The position numbers and the translations under genes are program-made. From Flammeovirgaceae bacterium UBA7330 (GTDB lineage: Bacteria > Bacteroidota > Bacteroidia > Cytophagales > Cyclobacteriaceae), in the NCBI GenBank assembly GCA_002471275.1, contig DKPQ01000005.1, forward strand, positions 124,001 to 188,000: a DNA stretch of 64,000 nucleotides. The letters run 5' to 3'. Each line of letters starts with the position of its first letter. Within the stretch, counting starts at the first letter, position 1. The notes under the pieces are model-generated. The model was not told the DNA's origin. It searched no databases and was given only the letters and a program-made list of their open reading frames with translations. Shown here one piece after another: positions 63,493 to 64,000 of the stretch.

Positions 63493-64000
63493 TTAAAGTT
63501 CTTTCAAATATTCTGATGCCATCGCCTTTGTTGCGGCGTCAGCATCCTCGTTGTTCAGTACGCTTTCAAAAAGCTCCTTCCCCTCCTCCTTCTTACCTGA
63601 CTCTGTGAGTGAAACGGCTTTATAAAAAGCTGCTTCATAATCAGCGGAGTCAAGTGCTAATAATTTGTCAAATCGGTCGATGGCCCTTTCATACTGACCC
63701 GACTGTACGGCCAGTACTCCCAGATTCAATATGGCTTCCCGGTTGTCAGGATCCGCTTCTACAATTTCACGAAGCATCATCACACCCTGCATGGGATTCT
63801 CTGATGCCATAAGTGTCATCGCCAATTTGTTTTTCAATGAACTATTCTCCGGTTGTTCTTCTACCAGAGTAGTTAGCAGGTTTCTTGCCTTCGCGGCAAA
63901 TCCAACTGCTTTTTCTCCAAGGCCTCTGCCAGATCCTATTCTATATGCCTGATAGTAAATCAGGGCAGCCAACTGCCTGGCTTCCTCAGAAGCCTCAGTG
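63493..64000 (-). CDS. TPR repeat protein (5' end outside window)
   Basis: The frame runs from the right edge to a stop at 63493, about 169 codons. At least three TPR units are visible, with patterns such as NREAILNLGVLAVQSGQYERAIDRF and DYEAAFYKAVSLTESGKKEEG. TPR stacks bind other proteins. The N-terminus and any signal peptide lie outside the window, so the location in the cell cannot be decided. It is probably the first visible gene of the run with the small ribosomal protein and rng. Confidence 0.85.
   Translation of the reverse strand, partial: TEASEEARQLAALIYYQAYRIGSGRGLGEKAVGFAAKARNLLTTLVEEQPENSSLKNKLAMTLMASENPMQGVMMLREIVEADPDNREAILNLGVLAVQSGQYERAIDRFDKLLALDSADYEAAFYKAVSLTESGKKEEGKELFESVLNNEDADAATKAMASEYLKEL

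Noticed and set aside
1..64000. CRISPR arrays, tRNA, rRNA, insertion sequences and prophage genes
   Set aside because: No regular spaced repeats, cloverleaf-like sequence, transposase or integrase frames, or phage structural genes were seen.

Overview
The window looks like a chromosome segment of a marine-type Bacteroidota, probably order Cytophagales. The support is a SusC/SusD pair with an ECF sigma factor and FecR-type anti-sigma, the gliding lipoprotein GldB, PorT-like barrels, DUF4249 and DUF2911 proteins, TAnnTTTG-like -7 boxes, and starts that mostly lack a Shine-Dalgarno sequence. No rRNA, tRNA, CRISPR array, insertion sequence or origin was seen. The family calls come from motif recognition by eye; no database search was run.

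Region 1 (1-14.6 kb, all minus strand) is a long co-directional housekeeping array, read from right to left: uvrA, tpiA, prmA, a giant secreted protein of about 1620 residues, an M20 dipeptidase, dsbD, an M23 lipoprotein and an OmpA-domain protein cut by the window edge. Several neighbours overlap or lie within 25 bases of each other. Region 2 (14.7-23.3 kb) holds an ECF sigma factor with a small overlapping partner, nth, an SMP-30 lipoprotein, a cytochrome c lipoprotein, a DUF2339/DUF3999 membrane pair, and decaying genes. The decay is a glyoxalase-family fragment joined to a ParE-type toxin fragment, and a YjbR/MmcQ gene broken by one in-frame TAG. Region 3 (23.4-26.7 kb) is an AraC regulator followed by a small c-type cytochrome, a DUF1772 protein, an NmrA-like reductase and a small membrane protein, ending at a clear terminator.

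Region 4 (26.8-30.4 kb) is a visibly AT-richer three-gene island on the minus strand: a P-loop ATPase with a cold-shock-like C-terminus, then a DUF488 protein with an extra N-terminal domain, then a protein I read as probably OB-like. A perfect 16-base palindrome abuts the start codon of the ATPase. This is my best candidate for an undescribed system, possibly a defence or nucleic-acid surveillance module.

Region 5 (30.5-55.3 kb) combines a sulfated-glycan utilisation locus (two Cys-type sulfatases, a beta-propeller glycoside-hydrolase-like lipoprotein, ECF sigma, FecR, SusC and SusD) with two flanking sets of Planctomycete-type cytochrome genes. One set is DUF1549/DUF1553 plus DUF1501. The other is DUF1587/1592/1588/1585 plus DUF1552 plus DUF1549/DUF1553. 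The first gene of each set carries the same membrane module with five similarly spaced histidines, suggesting a membrane haem relay feeding secreted c-type proteins. I infer redox chemistry on a polymeric substrate; this is unproven.

Region 6 (55.4-64 kb) holds a TonB receptor with its DUF4249 lipoprotein, a GT4 glycosyltransferase, gldB, a PorT-like barrel, ribonuclease G, a 29-residue basic mS38/bS22-like ribosomal protein and a TPR protein cut by the right edge.
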